DNA of 64,000 nt from Acidobacteriota bacterium (GTDB lineage Bacteria; Acidobacteriota; Blastocatellia; Pyrinomonadales; Pyrinomonadaceae). The position numbers and the translations under genes are program-made. Positions 1 to 8,190 of the stretch are shown one piece after another. Where the stretch lies: contig JADKBM010000016.1 in the NCBI GenBank assembly GCA_016715115.1, positions 1,116,001-1,180,000 of the forward strand. Reading direction: 5' to 3'. Position 1 is the stretch's first letter, and every line of letters begins with the position of its first letter. The notes below the pieces were generated by a model that saw only the letters and a list, made by a program, of their open reading frames with translations, was not told the DNA's origin and made no database searches.

Positions 1-192
1 TACATCTACACGCTTTACGATCTGAGCTTTCCGATCGAACTCTCGCGTCAGACTCTCGCTCTTCTGCGCGAAAACAACATCAAACACAGCCGGACCGCGC
101 TCCCGTGCGGACATTACACTCTCGGCGAAAAGCCCTGGGTGTATCTCGACGGCTACAAGATCGTGAGTTTTCTAAGAAAGAACCTGCACTAG
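1..192 (+). CDS. C-terminal fragment, probable alpha/beta hydrolase
   Basis: An open frame enters from the left edge and stops with TAG at 190-192, leaving 63 residues. The sequence ends with a Leu-Pro-Cys-Gly-His-Tyr block followed by an aromatic-rich tail and a short basic helix (FLRKNLH). This resembles the end of an alpha/beta hydrolase, where the catalytic His lies in a loop before the last helix. The His in CGHYTLG would be that residue. The nucleophile and acid lie outside the window, so the family is an inference. It converges on the minus-strand gene that ends at 331. Confidence 0.45.
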   Translation, partial: YIYTLYDLSFPIELSRQTLALLRENNIKHSRTALPCGHYTLGEKPWVYLDGYKIVSFLRKNLH

Positions 193-330
193 AAAAAAGA
201 AACGCCACGAGTGAGAGCAGTCAGTACCGCCGGCGTGAGCGGGCGGGCAAGCAGCGAACAATTCGCGGGCATCCGTCGTGGTAATCGGCGAACGCGCAGC
301 GATTCACGGCTTTTTGATTTCCATCCGAAA

Positions 331-1068
331 CTAGCTCCGAGGCGTGAAAACATCGTCCGCGATGGGTTGGTTGACTTTGAATTCAGACCAAAAAACGTCG
401 GCGATCTTGACTCCGTCGTTGAAGATCCGAAGACTCCGCGGCTGAAGAAACCGTGGATTCTTGTTCCACTTGAAATCATCGTAGATGCGCTGATGAAAAC
501 CGATCGGCGTTTTGAACGCGGCGTATCGGATGTGAAACGACTTTTTGTCGATCCCGAATAAGGTTTCGCTCTTTTTCGGGTCGGTGATCTTGATGAGATA
601 GCAGGGATGCCCGTCAACTTTGTCGTCCGGCAAGCGAACGATATTGAAGCCGTCGTTTTCGACGTAGCGAAAGATCGAGAATCCGAAGTTGTTCCCCCAA
701 CGGAGTAGTTCTTCGTGCGTCTTTGCTTCCTCGCTCAAAAACTGCGAAGTGTTCGCGCCGTCGAACGAGATCTTGAAAAACAACTTATCGCCTTCGAAAG
801 CGTCAAACCGCACCTTGCCGTTGGCGTTGCGCGCATTGTCATTCGCTTGGGGAAAAACGCGCCACATCTTGTAAGTACTCATTTTGTGGGCTTTATCGCC
901 CCAATAGAGCGTCGCGGTCCCCGACAACTCGAGCGACTTCGGGCTCCGCCAGGTTTCGCCTCCGGACGATGCGATCGTCTTTTTAGCGATCTCGAGCGCG
1001 GTCAGATCCTGCCCGGCCGCGGTCGCGGCAAGAAAAACGATAAGAAAAAGGGTTCGAAAGTAATTCAT
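331..1068 (-). CDS. Exported LolA-like / outer-membrane lipoprotein-sorting-like protein
   Basis: A 245-residue protein starting at the ATG at 1066-1068, chosen because a clean signal peptide (MNYFRTLFLIVFLAATAAGQ) begins there; the longer open frame upstream encodes a basic stretch and runs over the neighbouring gene. The mature part reads as alternating beta strands with a pattern seen in small periplasmic carrier-like proteins of Acidobacteria: an early ALEIAKKTIASSGGE helix and a late IRYAAFKTPIGFHQRIYDDF segment. I see no catalytic motif. Function is unknown; a periplasmic lipid- or lipoprotein-binding fold is a guess from pattern only. Confidence 0.6.
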   Translation of the reverse strand: MNYFRTLFLIVFLAATAAGQDLTALEIAKKTIASSGGETWRSPKSLELSGTATLYWGDKAHKMSTYKMWRVFPQANDNARNANGKVRFDAFEGDKLFFKISFDGANTSQFLSEEAKTHEELLRWGNNFGFSIFRYVENDGFNIVRLPDDKVDGHPCYLIKITDPKKSETLFGIDKKSFHIRYAAFKTPIGFHQRIYDDFKWNKNPRFLQPRSLRIFNDGVKIADVFWSEFKVNQPIADDVFTPRS

Positions 1069-1106
1069 CTCAAAAAAAGAACGTGAACTGAAGCATCTAC
1101 CGCGCA

Positions 1107-1146
1107 GCATGCCACTCTGCACTTCACTATGCACTATGCACTCACC
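1107..1146. repeat. Short heptamer array (GCACTAT/GCACTCT)
   Basis: About five imperfect 7-bp units of the GCACT(A/C)T type between two minus-strand genes. The same family forms much longer arrays at 31.5 kb and 52.6 kb. Confidence 0.7.
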
Positions 1147-1586
1147 TTGCGCTCGTCGATGATCGTCAGTTTCGCGAACTCGCCGTTTTCGAAATGCTGC
1201 CACGTGCGACAGCGGTGCGTGTCGGACTCGAGCGTGATGATCTCGGAATAACTGTTATTCGGCTGATCCTTGTAAACCCAGGTCAGAAAGATCGTGTTCG
1301 CGTCGACCTCGCACGATTCGCCTTTGAGACGCGGATTGTCGAACTTGAGCCAACCGTCTTTCAGTTCGCCGGGAAATTCTTTTACTTCCTGACGCCCGTC
1401 GTCCCAGGTGTACACGTTTTGCTGAAAATACTGATCGATTCCGTTGGTCCGGCAAGTCAACTTGCTTCGGTGGTGATCAAGGATCTTGCCCGTCTTCGCC
1501 TCGATCAATGTGTACGTTCCTTCCCAAACTCCGTCGTGCCGCAAAAAAACCGGAAACGGCACATTTCCCTGTGATGATTCACTCAT
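1134..1586 (-). CDS. DUF3598-like (lipocalin-like) protein
   Basis: A 150-residue soluble protein with no signal peptide. It begins MSESSQGNVPFPVFLRHDGVWEGTY and continues as a beta-rich sequence with regularly spaced Trp and Gly, as in lipocalin/CpcS-type barrels. The HDGVWEGTY start and a late TWQHFENGEF segment resemble DUF3598-family proteins. No enzymatic residues are apparent. The last codons (GTG AGT GCA TAG) lie in the short GCACTAT heptamer array at about 1107-1146, so the repeat supplies the stop codon. Its stop lies 65 bp upstream of the start of the exported protein that follows. Confidence 0.55.
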   Translation of the reverse strand: MSESSQGNVPFPVFLRHDGVWEGTYTLIEAKTGKILDHHRSKLTCRTNGIDQYFQQNVYTWDDGRQEVKEFPGELKDGWLKFDNPRLKGESCEVDANTIFLTWVYKDQPNNSYSEIITLESDTHRCRTWQHFENGEFAKLTIIDERKVSA

Positions 1587-1625
1587 AGCCTCAACTCCTT
1601 AAGATTCAGTATTCAACACCAACAT

Positions 1626-1905
1626 TCGGATTCCCTATTCCAGAGATTCCAGATTCCAGAGATTCCGGATTCCAGAGATTCCGGATTCCGGAGATTCCGG
1701 ATTCCAGAGATTCCGGATTCCAGAGATTCCGGATTCCAGAGATTCCGGATTCCAGAGATTCCGGATTCCGGAGATTCCGGATTCCAGAGATTCCAGATTC
1801 CAGAGATTCCAGATTCCAAGATCAGCATTCCGGATTCCAAGATTAAGATTCAAGTTTCAAGAGTTTCCAGATTCCAAGATCAACATTGCGGATTCCAAGA
1901 TCTAA
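1626..1905. repeat. Tandem array, 16-bp unit (GATTCCGGATTCCAGA)
   Basis: Roughly a dozen 16-bp units built from two 8-bp variants (GATTCCGG, ATTCCAGA), decaying toward 1905 into GATTCCAAGATC-type units. Uninterrupted by unique spacers, so not CRISPR. Because 16 is not a multiple of 3, all three frames stay open and create spurious Ile-Trp-Asn-Leu-rich frames. It lies between the aldehyde dehydrogenase end and the DUF3598-like gene start. Confidence 0.9.
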
Positions 1906-1917
1906 GAGTCCAAAATT

Positions 1918-1978
1918 TCCATGATCCAAGATCTGAAATCCAAAATCGCGAAATCCAAAATCCAAAATCCAAAATCAA
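1918..1978. repeat. AAATCCAAAATCC array
   Basis: A short array of AAATCCAAAATCC-type units, which runs into the last codons of the minus-strand aldehyde dehydrogenase. The same sequence recurs inside the SucC-like coding region at 28950-28984. Confidence 0.8.
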
Positions 1979-3435
1979 GTAAGCCACGGGAAGATCTTCC
2001 CGCTGTAGTTGATGTAAACTCCCTTGAGTTTCGTGTAATTCTCGAGCGCTTCGAGTCCGAAATTTTGCCCTGTTCCGCTCATATTGCGGATCCCGGCGGG
2101 CATTATCGGAGTCATATAGGCCGGCATATTAACGAAAACGAGGCCGGCATCGAGCGCCGCCGAGACGCGATGGACGCGATCGACGTCCTTTGACCAAAAA
2201 TACGCTCCGAGTCCGTAATCGCAGTCGTTCGCCAGGTCGATCGCTTCGTCCTCGGTTTTGAACGGCGTGATTCCGACGACCGGCCCGAAGATCTCTTCCT
2301 TCCAAATTCGCATCTCGCGCGTCATTTCGCCGAAGACTGTCGGTTCGAGAAAATACCCGTGTCCGAGTTCCGCCGGACGCTTGCCCCCGGTCAGGAGCTT
2401 CGCGTTTTCCGCTACTCCGACCTCGACGTAACCCGTCACGCGATCGAATTGCTTCTGGCTGATGATCGGTCCGCAATTGGTCGACGGGTCGAACGGATCG
2501 CCGAGTTTGATGCGACGCGCCTTTTCGACGAGCGCCTCGGTGAATCTCGGCACGATCGATTCCTCGACCAGTATCCGCGACGCCGCGAGGCAGAATTGCC
2601 CGTTGTTCCCAAGGCTTGCCTGCAATGCGCCGTTGACCGCGAGATCGATGTCGGCGTCGGCAAAGATGATGTTCGCCGATTTTCCGCCCATTTCAAGCAA
2701 CGCGGGCTTCGTCAACCGTCCGCACTGTTCGCCAAGTATCTTTCCGACCGCCGACGATCCGGTGAAGGCGATCTTTTTGACCTTCGGATGATGCACAAGC
2801 GCCTGACCGGCTTCGTTGCCGAATCCGTGAACGACGTTGAAAACGCCCGGCGGAATTCCGGCTTCGACCGCGAGTTCGGCGAGCATCGTCACGGTCGCCG
2901 GCGTCTGCTCGGCCATCTTCATTACGACCGAGTTTCCGCACGCGAGCGCCGCCGACAGTTTGAGCGTCGCCATTACGAGCGGAAAGTTCCACGGAGCGAT
3001 CGCGCCGATGACACCGTACGGTTCGCGAACGGCGTAGCGATGGACGCCGGGCTCATTATTTGGAACGGGTGTTCTCAACTTGTCCGCGGCCCCGGCGTAA
3101 TAGCGGAAGAAATCGGCGCAGAACGGCACGTCGATATTGAAATTTGACTGGTAGGTTTTGCCGGAATCCTCGGATTCCGCACGTGCAAACACTTCGCGGC
3201 GCGCCATTAGAAGATCGGCTAGTTTGTAGATCAACTTCCCGCGTTCGGCCGGCGCGACACGCGACCAGACCTTGAACGCGTCATCGGCCGATCGGACCGC
3301 GAGCTCAACTTCGTCGGCCGATCCAAGCGCGACCTCGGCAATCGTTTCGCCTGTCGCTGGATTCTCCGAAAGAAACGTCTTTCCGGATTTCGACGGAACG
3401 CTTTCGCCGTTGATGAAATGATTTATCGCGCGCAT
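1975..3435 (-). CDS. Aldehyde dehydrogenase (NAD(P)+)
   Basis: 486 residues, normal length for the superfamily. It oxidises an aldehyde to the acid with NAD(P)+. Visible motifs in order: PWNFPL (cofactor/oxyanion Asn), a Lys in VVMKMAEQTP, FTGSSAVG (Rossmann loop), LLEMGGKSANI (general base Glu) and NNGQFCLAASR with the catalytic Cys. Unlike the second dehydrogenase at 26.5 kb, all key residues are present. The ATG at 3433-3435 directly abuts a TTTGT-N12-ACAAA palindrome and has no Shine-Dalgarno sequence, suggesting a near-leaderless mRNA. Substrate unknown; membership of the shared-site regulon suggests an aldehyde from the organic-acid pathway. Confidence 0.93.
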   Translation of the reverse strand: MRAINHFINGESVPSKSGKTFLSENPATGETIAEVALGSADEVELAVRSADDAFKVWSRVAPAERGKLIYKLADLLMARREVFARAESEDSGKTYQSNFNIDVPFCADFFRYYAGAADKLRTPVPNNEPGVHRYAVREPYGVIGAIAPWNFPLVMATLKLSAALACGNSVVMKMAEQTPATVTMLAELAVEAGIPPGVFNVVHGFGNEAGQALVHHPKVKKIAFTGSSAVGKILGEQCGRLTKPALLEMGGKSANIIFADADIDLAVNGALQASLGNNGQFCLAASRILVEESIVPRFTEALVEKARRIKLGDPFDPSTNCGPIISQKQFDRVTGYVEVGVAENAKLLTGGKRPAELGHGYFLEPTVFGEMTREMRIWKEEIFGPVVGITPFKTEDEAIDLANDCDYGLGAYFWSKDVDRVHRVSAALDAGLVFVNMPAYMTPIMPAGIRNMSGTGQNFGLEALENYTKLKGVYINYSGKIFPWLT

Positions 3436-3456
3436 TTGTCTTATACTTATAACAAA
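3435..3456 (-). promoter_or_regulatory. Regulon palindrome site 1 (aldehyde dehydrogenase)
   Basis: On the coding strand this reads TTTGTTATA, 8 variable bases, then ACAAA, 22 bp in all, with inverted-repeat arms TTTGT/ACAAA. Its last A is the A of the ATG. The left half also contains TGTTATAAG, an extended -10 match. Four further sites with the same arms and spacing occur at 10015, 16995, 17085 and 28171. Confidence 0.75.
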
Positions 3457-3600
3457 TATGAAAAGGAATTCAAAACTCCAAAAACGAACGTCGCCGAGGA
3501 ATCGACCGGAAGATCTTCGGAATAGTTGGTAGCGGATAGTGATCAGTCGATAGTCGGTAGCCGTCGATTCCAGCTTGATCTCCGGAATTCAACCGGGAAT

Positions 3601-4479
3601 CTACGCGGCCTGCCTTCCCGCCCGCTCGACCTGTTTGGCAAAATGAACCATTTCCGCGAGTTTCTCAACGTCGACCCCGGTTTCGATTCCCATTCGATCA
3701 AGCATCCAGACCACCTTTTCGGTCGCAATGTTCCCGCTCGCACCGGGCGAAAAAGGACAACCGCCGAGTCCGCCGGCGGATGAATCAAATCTTGTCCAAC
3801 CGGCTTCAAGCGCGGCGTAGATGTTTGCAAGCGCGGTAAAGTTGGTGTCGTGAAAATGTCCTGCGAACTGCTGACCTGGCATCGATTCCGATGCGCTTCG
3901 GCAGAGTTCGAAGACATCGTTCGGAACGGCGCGGCCGACCGTGTCGTTGAACGCGATCTCGTCGGCGCCGGCGTCGGCAAGTTCTTTTGATATTTCGAGG
4001 ACGCGGTCTTTCGAGACGATGCCCTCGTACGGACAGACCCAACAAACGGCGATCGACGCTCGGACCTTGATCCCGGCGGCGTGCGCCTCGGCGATGCAGC
4101 GTTTGGTCGTCGCGAGCCCGTCGGCAACGGTCGTGTTGGCGTTCTTTTGGCTCATCGTCTCGGTCGCCGCCATAACGTAACAGATCCAGTCGACGTTGGC
4201 TTCGATCGCGCGCTTGTACCCGCGTTCGTTGAGCGCCAGCGCGACCTCGTCGATCAGGGGATCGTCGCCGATCGACTGCAATATCGCGTCGGCGTCGGCC
4301 ATTTGCGGAACGTGCTTCGGCGAGACGAACGAGACCGCCTCGATGCGTCGGAATCCGGCTGACTTCGCGAGTTCGATGAGTTTGATCTTATCGGCCGTCG
4401 GAACAAAATTCGGCAGCATCTGCAGCCCGTCGCGCGGGCTTACTTCGATGATTTCCACCTCTTTCGGGAAGATTGTCAT
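3601..4479 (-). CDS. Hydroxymethylglutaryl-CoA lyase family protein
   Basis: 292 residues, the usual length of the family. HMG-CoA lyase cleaves a 3-hydroxy-3-methylacyl-CoA to acetyl-CoA and a keto acid in a metal-dependent TIM barrel. The sequence shows VSPRDGLQ (Arg16, Asp17), metal-binding His in GHFHD (208, 210) and the signature loop GGLGGCPFSPGASGN with catalytic Cys241. The three minus-strand genes downstream of the GNAT gene (this one, a small membrane protein and a CaiB-type transferase) are packed within a few bases. True substrate may be a relative such as citramalyl-CoA or another branched acyl-CoA; sequence alone does not decide. Confidence 0.88.
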   Translation of the reverse strand: MTIFPKEVEIIEVSPRDGLQMLPNFVPTADKIKLIELAKSAGFRRIEAVSFVSPKHVPQMADADAILQSIGDDPLIDEVALALNERGYKRAIEANVDWICYVMAATETMSQKNANTTVADGLATTKRCIAEAHAAGIKVRASIAVCWVCPYEGIVSKDRVLEISKELADAGADEIAFNDTVGRAVPNDVFELCRSASESMPGQQFAGHFHDTNFTALANIYAALEAGWTRFDSSAGGLGGCPFSPGASGNIATEKVVWMLDRMGIETGVDVEKLAEMVHFAKQVERAGRQAA

Positions 4480-4482
4480 TTC

Positions 4483-4698
4483 TTACTTTTTTGAAAAGGC
4501 GCCCCTGATCATAAACCCGGTAAACGCCACGAGAAGGCCGCCCATCAGCAAAAAGAACGGCAAAACCGGACCGCGCCAGAGATCGACATCGCCGTAACTC
4601 GGTTTCACCCCAAAAAGAAAATAGTTGACGAACAGGATCAAGCACGTGATGAGCATCGCGTATCCGATCCACAAAACTATCTGTCCGAGGGTTCGCAT
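4483..4698 (-). CDS. Small two-helix membrane protein
   Basis: 71 residues from the ATG at 4696-4698, preceded by GGAG at a suitable distance; a longer frame upstream would overlap the transferase gene. Two hydrophobic segments, about residues 5-27 and 42-63, are separated by a short polar loop (FGVKPSYGDVDLWRG). No recognised family. It lies 1 bp after the CaiB-type gene and 3 bp before the lyase gene, so it is almost certainly cotranscribed with them. Role unknown. Confidence 0.65.
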   Translation of the reverse strand: MRTLGQIVLWIGYAMLITCLILFVNYFLFGVKPSYGDVDLWRGPVLPFFLLMGGLLVAFTGFMIRGAFSKK

Positions 4699-4699
4699 C

Positions 4700-5893
4700 T
4701 CAAATAATCTCCTGTGCCACAAGATCCTCAAATTCGGCCTGCGACATCCCCAAGAATCCGCGATACACCTCTTCGTTATGCTCGCCGAGTTTTGGACCGA
4801 TCCAATCCGTTCCCCCCGGAGTTGCGGTCAGTTTCGGAAGCACGGCCGGGATCTTGAGCGTGTCGCCCGGCTCGATCTCGACCGACTCAAACAGTCCCCG
4901 GGCAATGTATTGTTCATCCCCGGCGATATCCGCGATCGAATAGACCGGACCGCACGGGACCTCGGCCTCGAGCATCGCGGCGTACGCATCGTCGTAGTCT
5001 TGCGTCAGCGTCCAATCGGTGATCGCGTCGTCGATCGCCTGCTCGTGAACGACGCGGCCCTTGTTGTCCTGCATCTCGGGATGCGCGGCGAAATCGTGGC
5101 GGCCGATCCGTGCCATCAAACGTCGAAATATCGAATCGCCGTTGCCGCCAATGATGATGAATTTGCCGTCGCGCGTCGGATAGGTCGATGTCGGAACGAT
5201 GCCTTCGAGTTTCGCGCCCGTACGCTCGCGGACGACGCCCAGTTTGTCGTATTCGGCGAGCGTCGACTCGAGCATATTGAAGATCGACTCATAGATCGCG
5301 ACATCGACGATCTGTCCTTCGCCGCCGTTCACGTCGCGATGATAAACGGCCGTCAGCGCGCCGAGCGCGGCATGCAGCCCGGAAAGAGTGTCGCCGAGCG
5401 AGAGTCCGGTGCGAACCGGCGGACGGTCCGGATAACCCGACATATACCGGATTCCGCCGAAACCCTCGGCGACGTTCGCGTAGCCCGGCCGCGATGCGTA
5501 CGGACCGGTTTGACCGTAACCCGAAACCCGCACCATTATCAGCCCTTTGTTGCTTTCGCGCAGGGATTCGAAACCCATTCCCCATTTTTCCATCGTGCCG
5601 GGCTTGAAGTTTTCGAGCAGTATGTCGACTTTCGCCGCCAGCCGGCGCGCGATCTCCTGGCCTTTCGGGTTGGTCATATCGAGCGTTACCGACTTCTTGT
5701 TGCGGCCCATCGAATACCACCAGAGGGACGTTCCCTTGTGGAGCTTTCGCCAAACGCGCAAAGGATCACCGGTCTTCGGCTTTTCGATCTTGATGACGTC
5801 GGCGCCGAATCCGGCGAGCATCGCGGAGCAGAACGGTCCAGCGAGAAGCTGGCCCATTTCCAGTACTTTCAATCCTTTAAGTGGTCGTGTCAT
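4700..5893 (-). CDS. CaiB/BaiF family CoA transferase
   Basis: 397 residues, typical of class III CoA transferases, which move CoA between carboxylic acids through an aspartyl-CoA thioester. The sequence shows the N-terminal GLKVLEMGQLLAGPFC block, LLENFKPGTMEKWG, SGYGQTGPYASRPGYANVAEG, and the catalytic-Asp region GLSLGDTLSG (Asp168, matching Asp169 of formyl-CoA transferase). It heads a tight minus-strand unit with a small membrane protein and an HMG-CoA-lyase-type enzyme, a pairing expected for activation followed by cleavage of a branched acid. Donor and acceptor acids are not predictable here. Confidence 0.92.
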   Translation of the reverse strand: MTRPLKGLKVLEMGQLLAGPFCSAMLAGFGADVIKIEKPKTGDPLRVWRKLHKGTSLWWYSMGRNKKSVTLDMTNPKGQEIARRLAAKVDILLENFKPGTMEKWGMGFESLRESNKGLIMVRVSGYGQTGPYASRPGYANVAEGFGGIRYMSGYPDRPPVRTGLSLGDTLSGLHAALGALTAVYHRDVNGGEGQIVDVAIYESIFNMLESTLAEYDKLGVVRERTGAKLEGIVPTSTYPTRDGKFIIIGGNGDSIFRRLMARIGRHDFAAHPEMQDNKGRVVHEQAIDDAITDWTLTQDYDDAYAAMLEAEVPCGPVYSIADIAGDEQYIARGLFESVEIEPGDTLKIPAVLPKLTATPGGTDWIGPKLGEHNEEVYRGFLGMSQAEFEDLVAQEII

Positions 5894-5954
5894 TCAATTA
5901 ATCCAACTATTTGTTTTTGTTCAAGCCAACGTGGCATCTGGCGCAAAGCGATCG

Positions 5955-6473
5955 TCAAAGCTCCCGTGCGTAAACGAAATTCACAAAATCGGACTTCCCG
6001 TCCGTGAAATCCGTCGTGCCGATGTTCGTCATCCCGATCCGTTCGTAGAACTTTTGCGCCGCGACGTTTTTGTCCCAGACTCCGAGCCAGAGAACTTCGT
6101 AACCCTTTTCGCGACCTATTGCGGAGCCGGCCTCGATCAGGCGCTGACCTATCTTCCGACCCTTGAGCTTTTCGAGAACATAGATCCGTTGAACTTCGAT
6201 TGCGTTGCGACCCTTGAGACACTCGACGACCTTATTCTCCCGGAGTTTGATAAACCCGACGGCGTTGCCTCCCAACTCGGCGATCAAAAAGGTTGAACTC
6301 GGATCGTTGAACTCCGTTTCGGTCGCCTCCGGACTCAAGAAATTAAAGCAATAATCGGCCAGATCGTGGGGCGGATCGAATTCGAAATACGCCTCGTAAC
6401 AGGTCGTGATCGAAAGCGCCGAGATCAGTCTTACGTCGCGCGCGTTGGCCTTGCGGATGATCAGTTCGCTCAT
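5955..6473 (-). CDS. GNAT family N-acetyltransferase
   Basis: 172 residues. The acetyl-CoA binding motif is visible as VQRIYVLEKLKGRKIGQRLIEAG (Arg/Gln-x-x-Gly-x-Gly/Ala type turn KGRKIG) near residues 105-120, followed by NVAAQKFYERIGM, the usual C-terminal GNAT helix with Tyr. The start overlaps the end of the upstream isochorismatase-type gene by 4 bp (ATGA arrangement), so the two are translationally coupled. The overall look is PaiA-like, but the acceptor substrate is unknown. Confidence 0.85.
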   Translation of the reverse strand: MSELIIRKANARDVRLISALSITTCYEAYFEFDPPHDLADYCFNFLSPEATETEFNDPSSTFLIAELGGNAVGFIKLRENKVVECLKGRNAIEVQRIYVLEKLKGRKIGQRLIEAGSAIGREKGYEVLWLGVWDKNVAAQKFYERIGMTNIGTTDFTDGKSDFVNFVYAREL

Positions 6474-7090
6474 AGGCCTTGAACGTATTCCAAAACTTCG
6501 TCCAAATTGACGACGTCTGCGTACTTCGCGTCGAGATCGTTGAGATTCGCCTCATGAGCGGCGAGCGAGCGGTCACCGACGCACTCGCGGACGACGTTTG
6601 TCCGGAAACCGTGCTGGCACGAATCGACCGCCGAAGCGCGCACGCATCCCGACGTCGTGCAGCCCGCAACTATCAGCGTATCGACTTTTTGCGCCGTCAT
6701 CGCCGCTGCAAGCGCGGTGCCGAAAAACGCGGATGCATATTGTTTTGTCCAAACGACCTCACCGATCCGCGGACCGAGTCGATCGTCGATCTCGATCCAT
6801 TTCGAACCGATTCTCAGCTGTGCGAGACTCGGAACCTTTTTGACGAAAACGCCGGCTGAAACCATCGCTTCGTCATAACCGGTGGTCGTGTAATGAACGG
6901 GCAGAGACTTCGCCCGAAAGGCCTCGAGAAGCCGCGCCGTCGCTTCAACTTCCGTGTCGAGATCGGATCCCAAAGGGCATTCCGTGTCCGTGAATCCCTT
7001 TATAAAATCGATTATCAAAAGCGCGGGCTTCGAACCGAATCCGACCCGGCTCGAAAACCCGCGCTGCGCGTACATTTCCTTGTCGCTCAT
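6470..7090 (-). CDS. Isochorismatase-family hydrolase (N-carbamoylsarcosine amidase-like)
   Basis: 206 residues. The cysteine-hydrolase triad is visible: Asp28 in LLIIDFIKGF, Lys116 in VVWTKQYASAF, and Cys149 in VAGCTTSGCVRAS. The GCTTSGCVRASAVDS block is characteristic of N-carbamoylsarcosine amidase-like members, which hydrolyse carbamoyl or amide bonds. That activity would sit well near the hydantoinase B gene (8.2-10 kb), since hydantoin opening gives N-carbamoyl acids, but this link is inference. Translationally coupled to the GNAT gene downstream. Confidence 0.87.
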   Translation of the reverse strand: MSDKEMYAQRGFSSRVGFGSKPALLIIDFIKGFTDTECPLGSDLDTEVEATARLLEAFRAKSLPVHYTTTGYDEAMVSAGVFVKKVPSLAQLRIGSKWIEIDDRLGPRIGEVVWTKQYASAFFGTALAAAMTAQKVDTLIVAGCTTSGCVRASAVDSCQHGFRTNVVRECVGDRSLAAHEANLNDLDAKYADVVNLDEVLEYVQGL

Positions 7091-7094
7091 AGTT

Positions 7095-8129
7095 CTAGTT
7101 CGAGAGAGCGTTCAGTCTCATCAGCGCCCGCGAACCGGCGAATAAGGTGAAAACGCCGTTCTTGATCTCAAATCGATCCGCTTTCTCAAGCGCGTTGAAC
7201 ATACCGAACTCGATCTCCATCAGGCCGTCCTCGGTGCACGCCATTTTGGTCATCGCAAGTTCGGTGAATTTCAATGTCGAACCGTTCAGCGTGTATTTTC
7301 CGAATAGCTGATTGCAGCCTGAAAAGCCGCTGAGCGCGGACTTCGTCAGCTGTATGTACGGCACGTCGCCGGATGTTACGACCTTTTTCCCGCCGATCTC
7401 GGTGACGCCCCAACGGATGTCTTCGAGCGCCAAGCGCTCGACGAATTCGAGAACCGTTGCCGCGCCGCCGAGCATCAGGAGTTTTTCGCCGGACGTCTTT
7501 ACCGAATCGACCTTTGCGAGCGCCGCCTGAAACCGACGCTCGGTCGAATCTAGCGGCTCACGGCAAGCCATCTGGGTCGAAACCATTGAAGTCAGCTTCA
7601 GTTTCGCGCCGTCCTGTTCGTAGCGTCCGCCGATCTGATTGCAGACCCTGACGCCAAATCGGTTCGAAGTCCCGTCGAACCGGAGCGTCAAATCAGGTGT
7701 TTCGACCGCGGTACCGTCGATCGACACGAGCGTCCAGTTGCGTCCGGCGAGGACCGGCGGTTTTCTGCTTTCGAACTGCGCAAATGCTTCGGCGATCGTC
7801 TTGCCGGCGGTCTTCTTGCTGCTCAGCGTCTTGAACAACACCCAATCGAGCGATCCCGGTTCGTTCGTCGCCTGCATTTTTGGCGTGTACTTGACGCGGA
7901 TGGTCTGCGTAAAACCTTCGCGGAACTTAAATCCCCTAACATTTCCGGTAACGATGAACCATTGCGACGAATCGGCCTGGCGATAAAACAAACACTGCTT
8001 GGTCTCATCGCTCGGGCAGGCGATTTTTCCATCGGCGATCGTTACGGTCATCGTTCGCTCCTGTCCGAGCGCGATGCCGACCGAAAACACCAGTATCAAA
8101 AGAAAAGCGGCAAAAGTATTGTTCTTCAT
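7095..8129 (-). CDS. Exported protein: DUF4377 domain plus two META/HslJ domains
   Basis: 344 residues from the ATG at 8127-8129; a signal peptide (MKNNTFAAFLLILVFSVGIALGQ) begins there. Residues about 25-120 match the pattern of DUF4377 (CLFYRQADSSQWFIV...GFTQTIRVKY). Two META domains follow, each with the NWxLxSxxG-like start, a Gly-Cys-Asn-Gln or CNQ turn (RVCNQIGGRYEQDG; SGCNQLFGKYTLNG) and a TxMAC helix (STQMACRE; MTKMACTED). Such domains occur in HslJ-type heat-shock/novobiocin-resistance lipoproteins. No enzyme role is implied; a cell-envelope stress function is likely. Confidence 0.82.
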   Translation of the reverse strand: MKNNTFAAFLLILVFSVGIALGQERTMTVTIADGKIACPSDETKQCLFYRQADSSQWFIVTGNVRGFKFREGFTQTIRVKYTPKMQATNEPGSLDWVLFKTLSSKKTAGKTIAEAFAQFESRKPPVLAGRNWTLVSIDGTAVETPDLTLRFDGTSNRFGVRVCNQIGGRYEQDGAKLKLTSMVSTQMACREPLDSTERRFQAALAKVDSVKTSGEKLLMLGGAATVLEFVERLALEDIRWGVTEIGGKKVVTSGDVPYIQLTKSALSGFSGCNQLFGKYTLNGSTLKFTELAMTKMACTEDGLMEIEFGMFNALEKADRFEIKNGVFTLFAGSRALMRLNALSN

Positions 8130-8190
8130 AGAAACCACCCCAATATCAGAACGATACATCACCGCTGCGCCTGCGTAAAGATTGCAGGTC

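Noticed and set aside
1613..1853. Open frames inside the 1.6-kb repeat array
   Set aside because: Periodic Ile-Trp-Asn-Leu-Glu-Ser peptides result from translating 16-bp units; no start signal. The same applies to frames in the 10.1, 21.4, 23.7, 52.6 and 59.7-kb arrays.
4625..6007. Long plus-strand open frame (460 aa) opposite the CaiB-type gene
   Set aside because: Arg/Asp-rich shadow of a well supported minus-strand gene; no motif or Shine-Dalgarno. Similar shadows lie opposite hydantoinase B, the amidohydrolase, ClpB and others.
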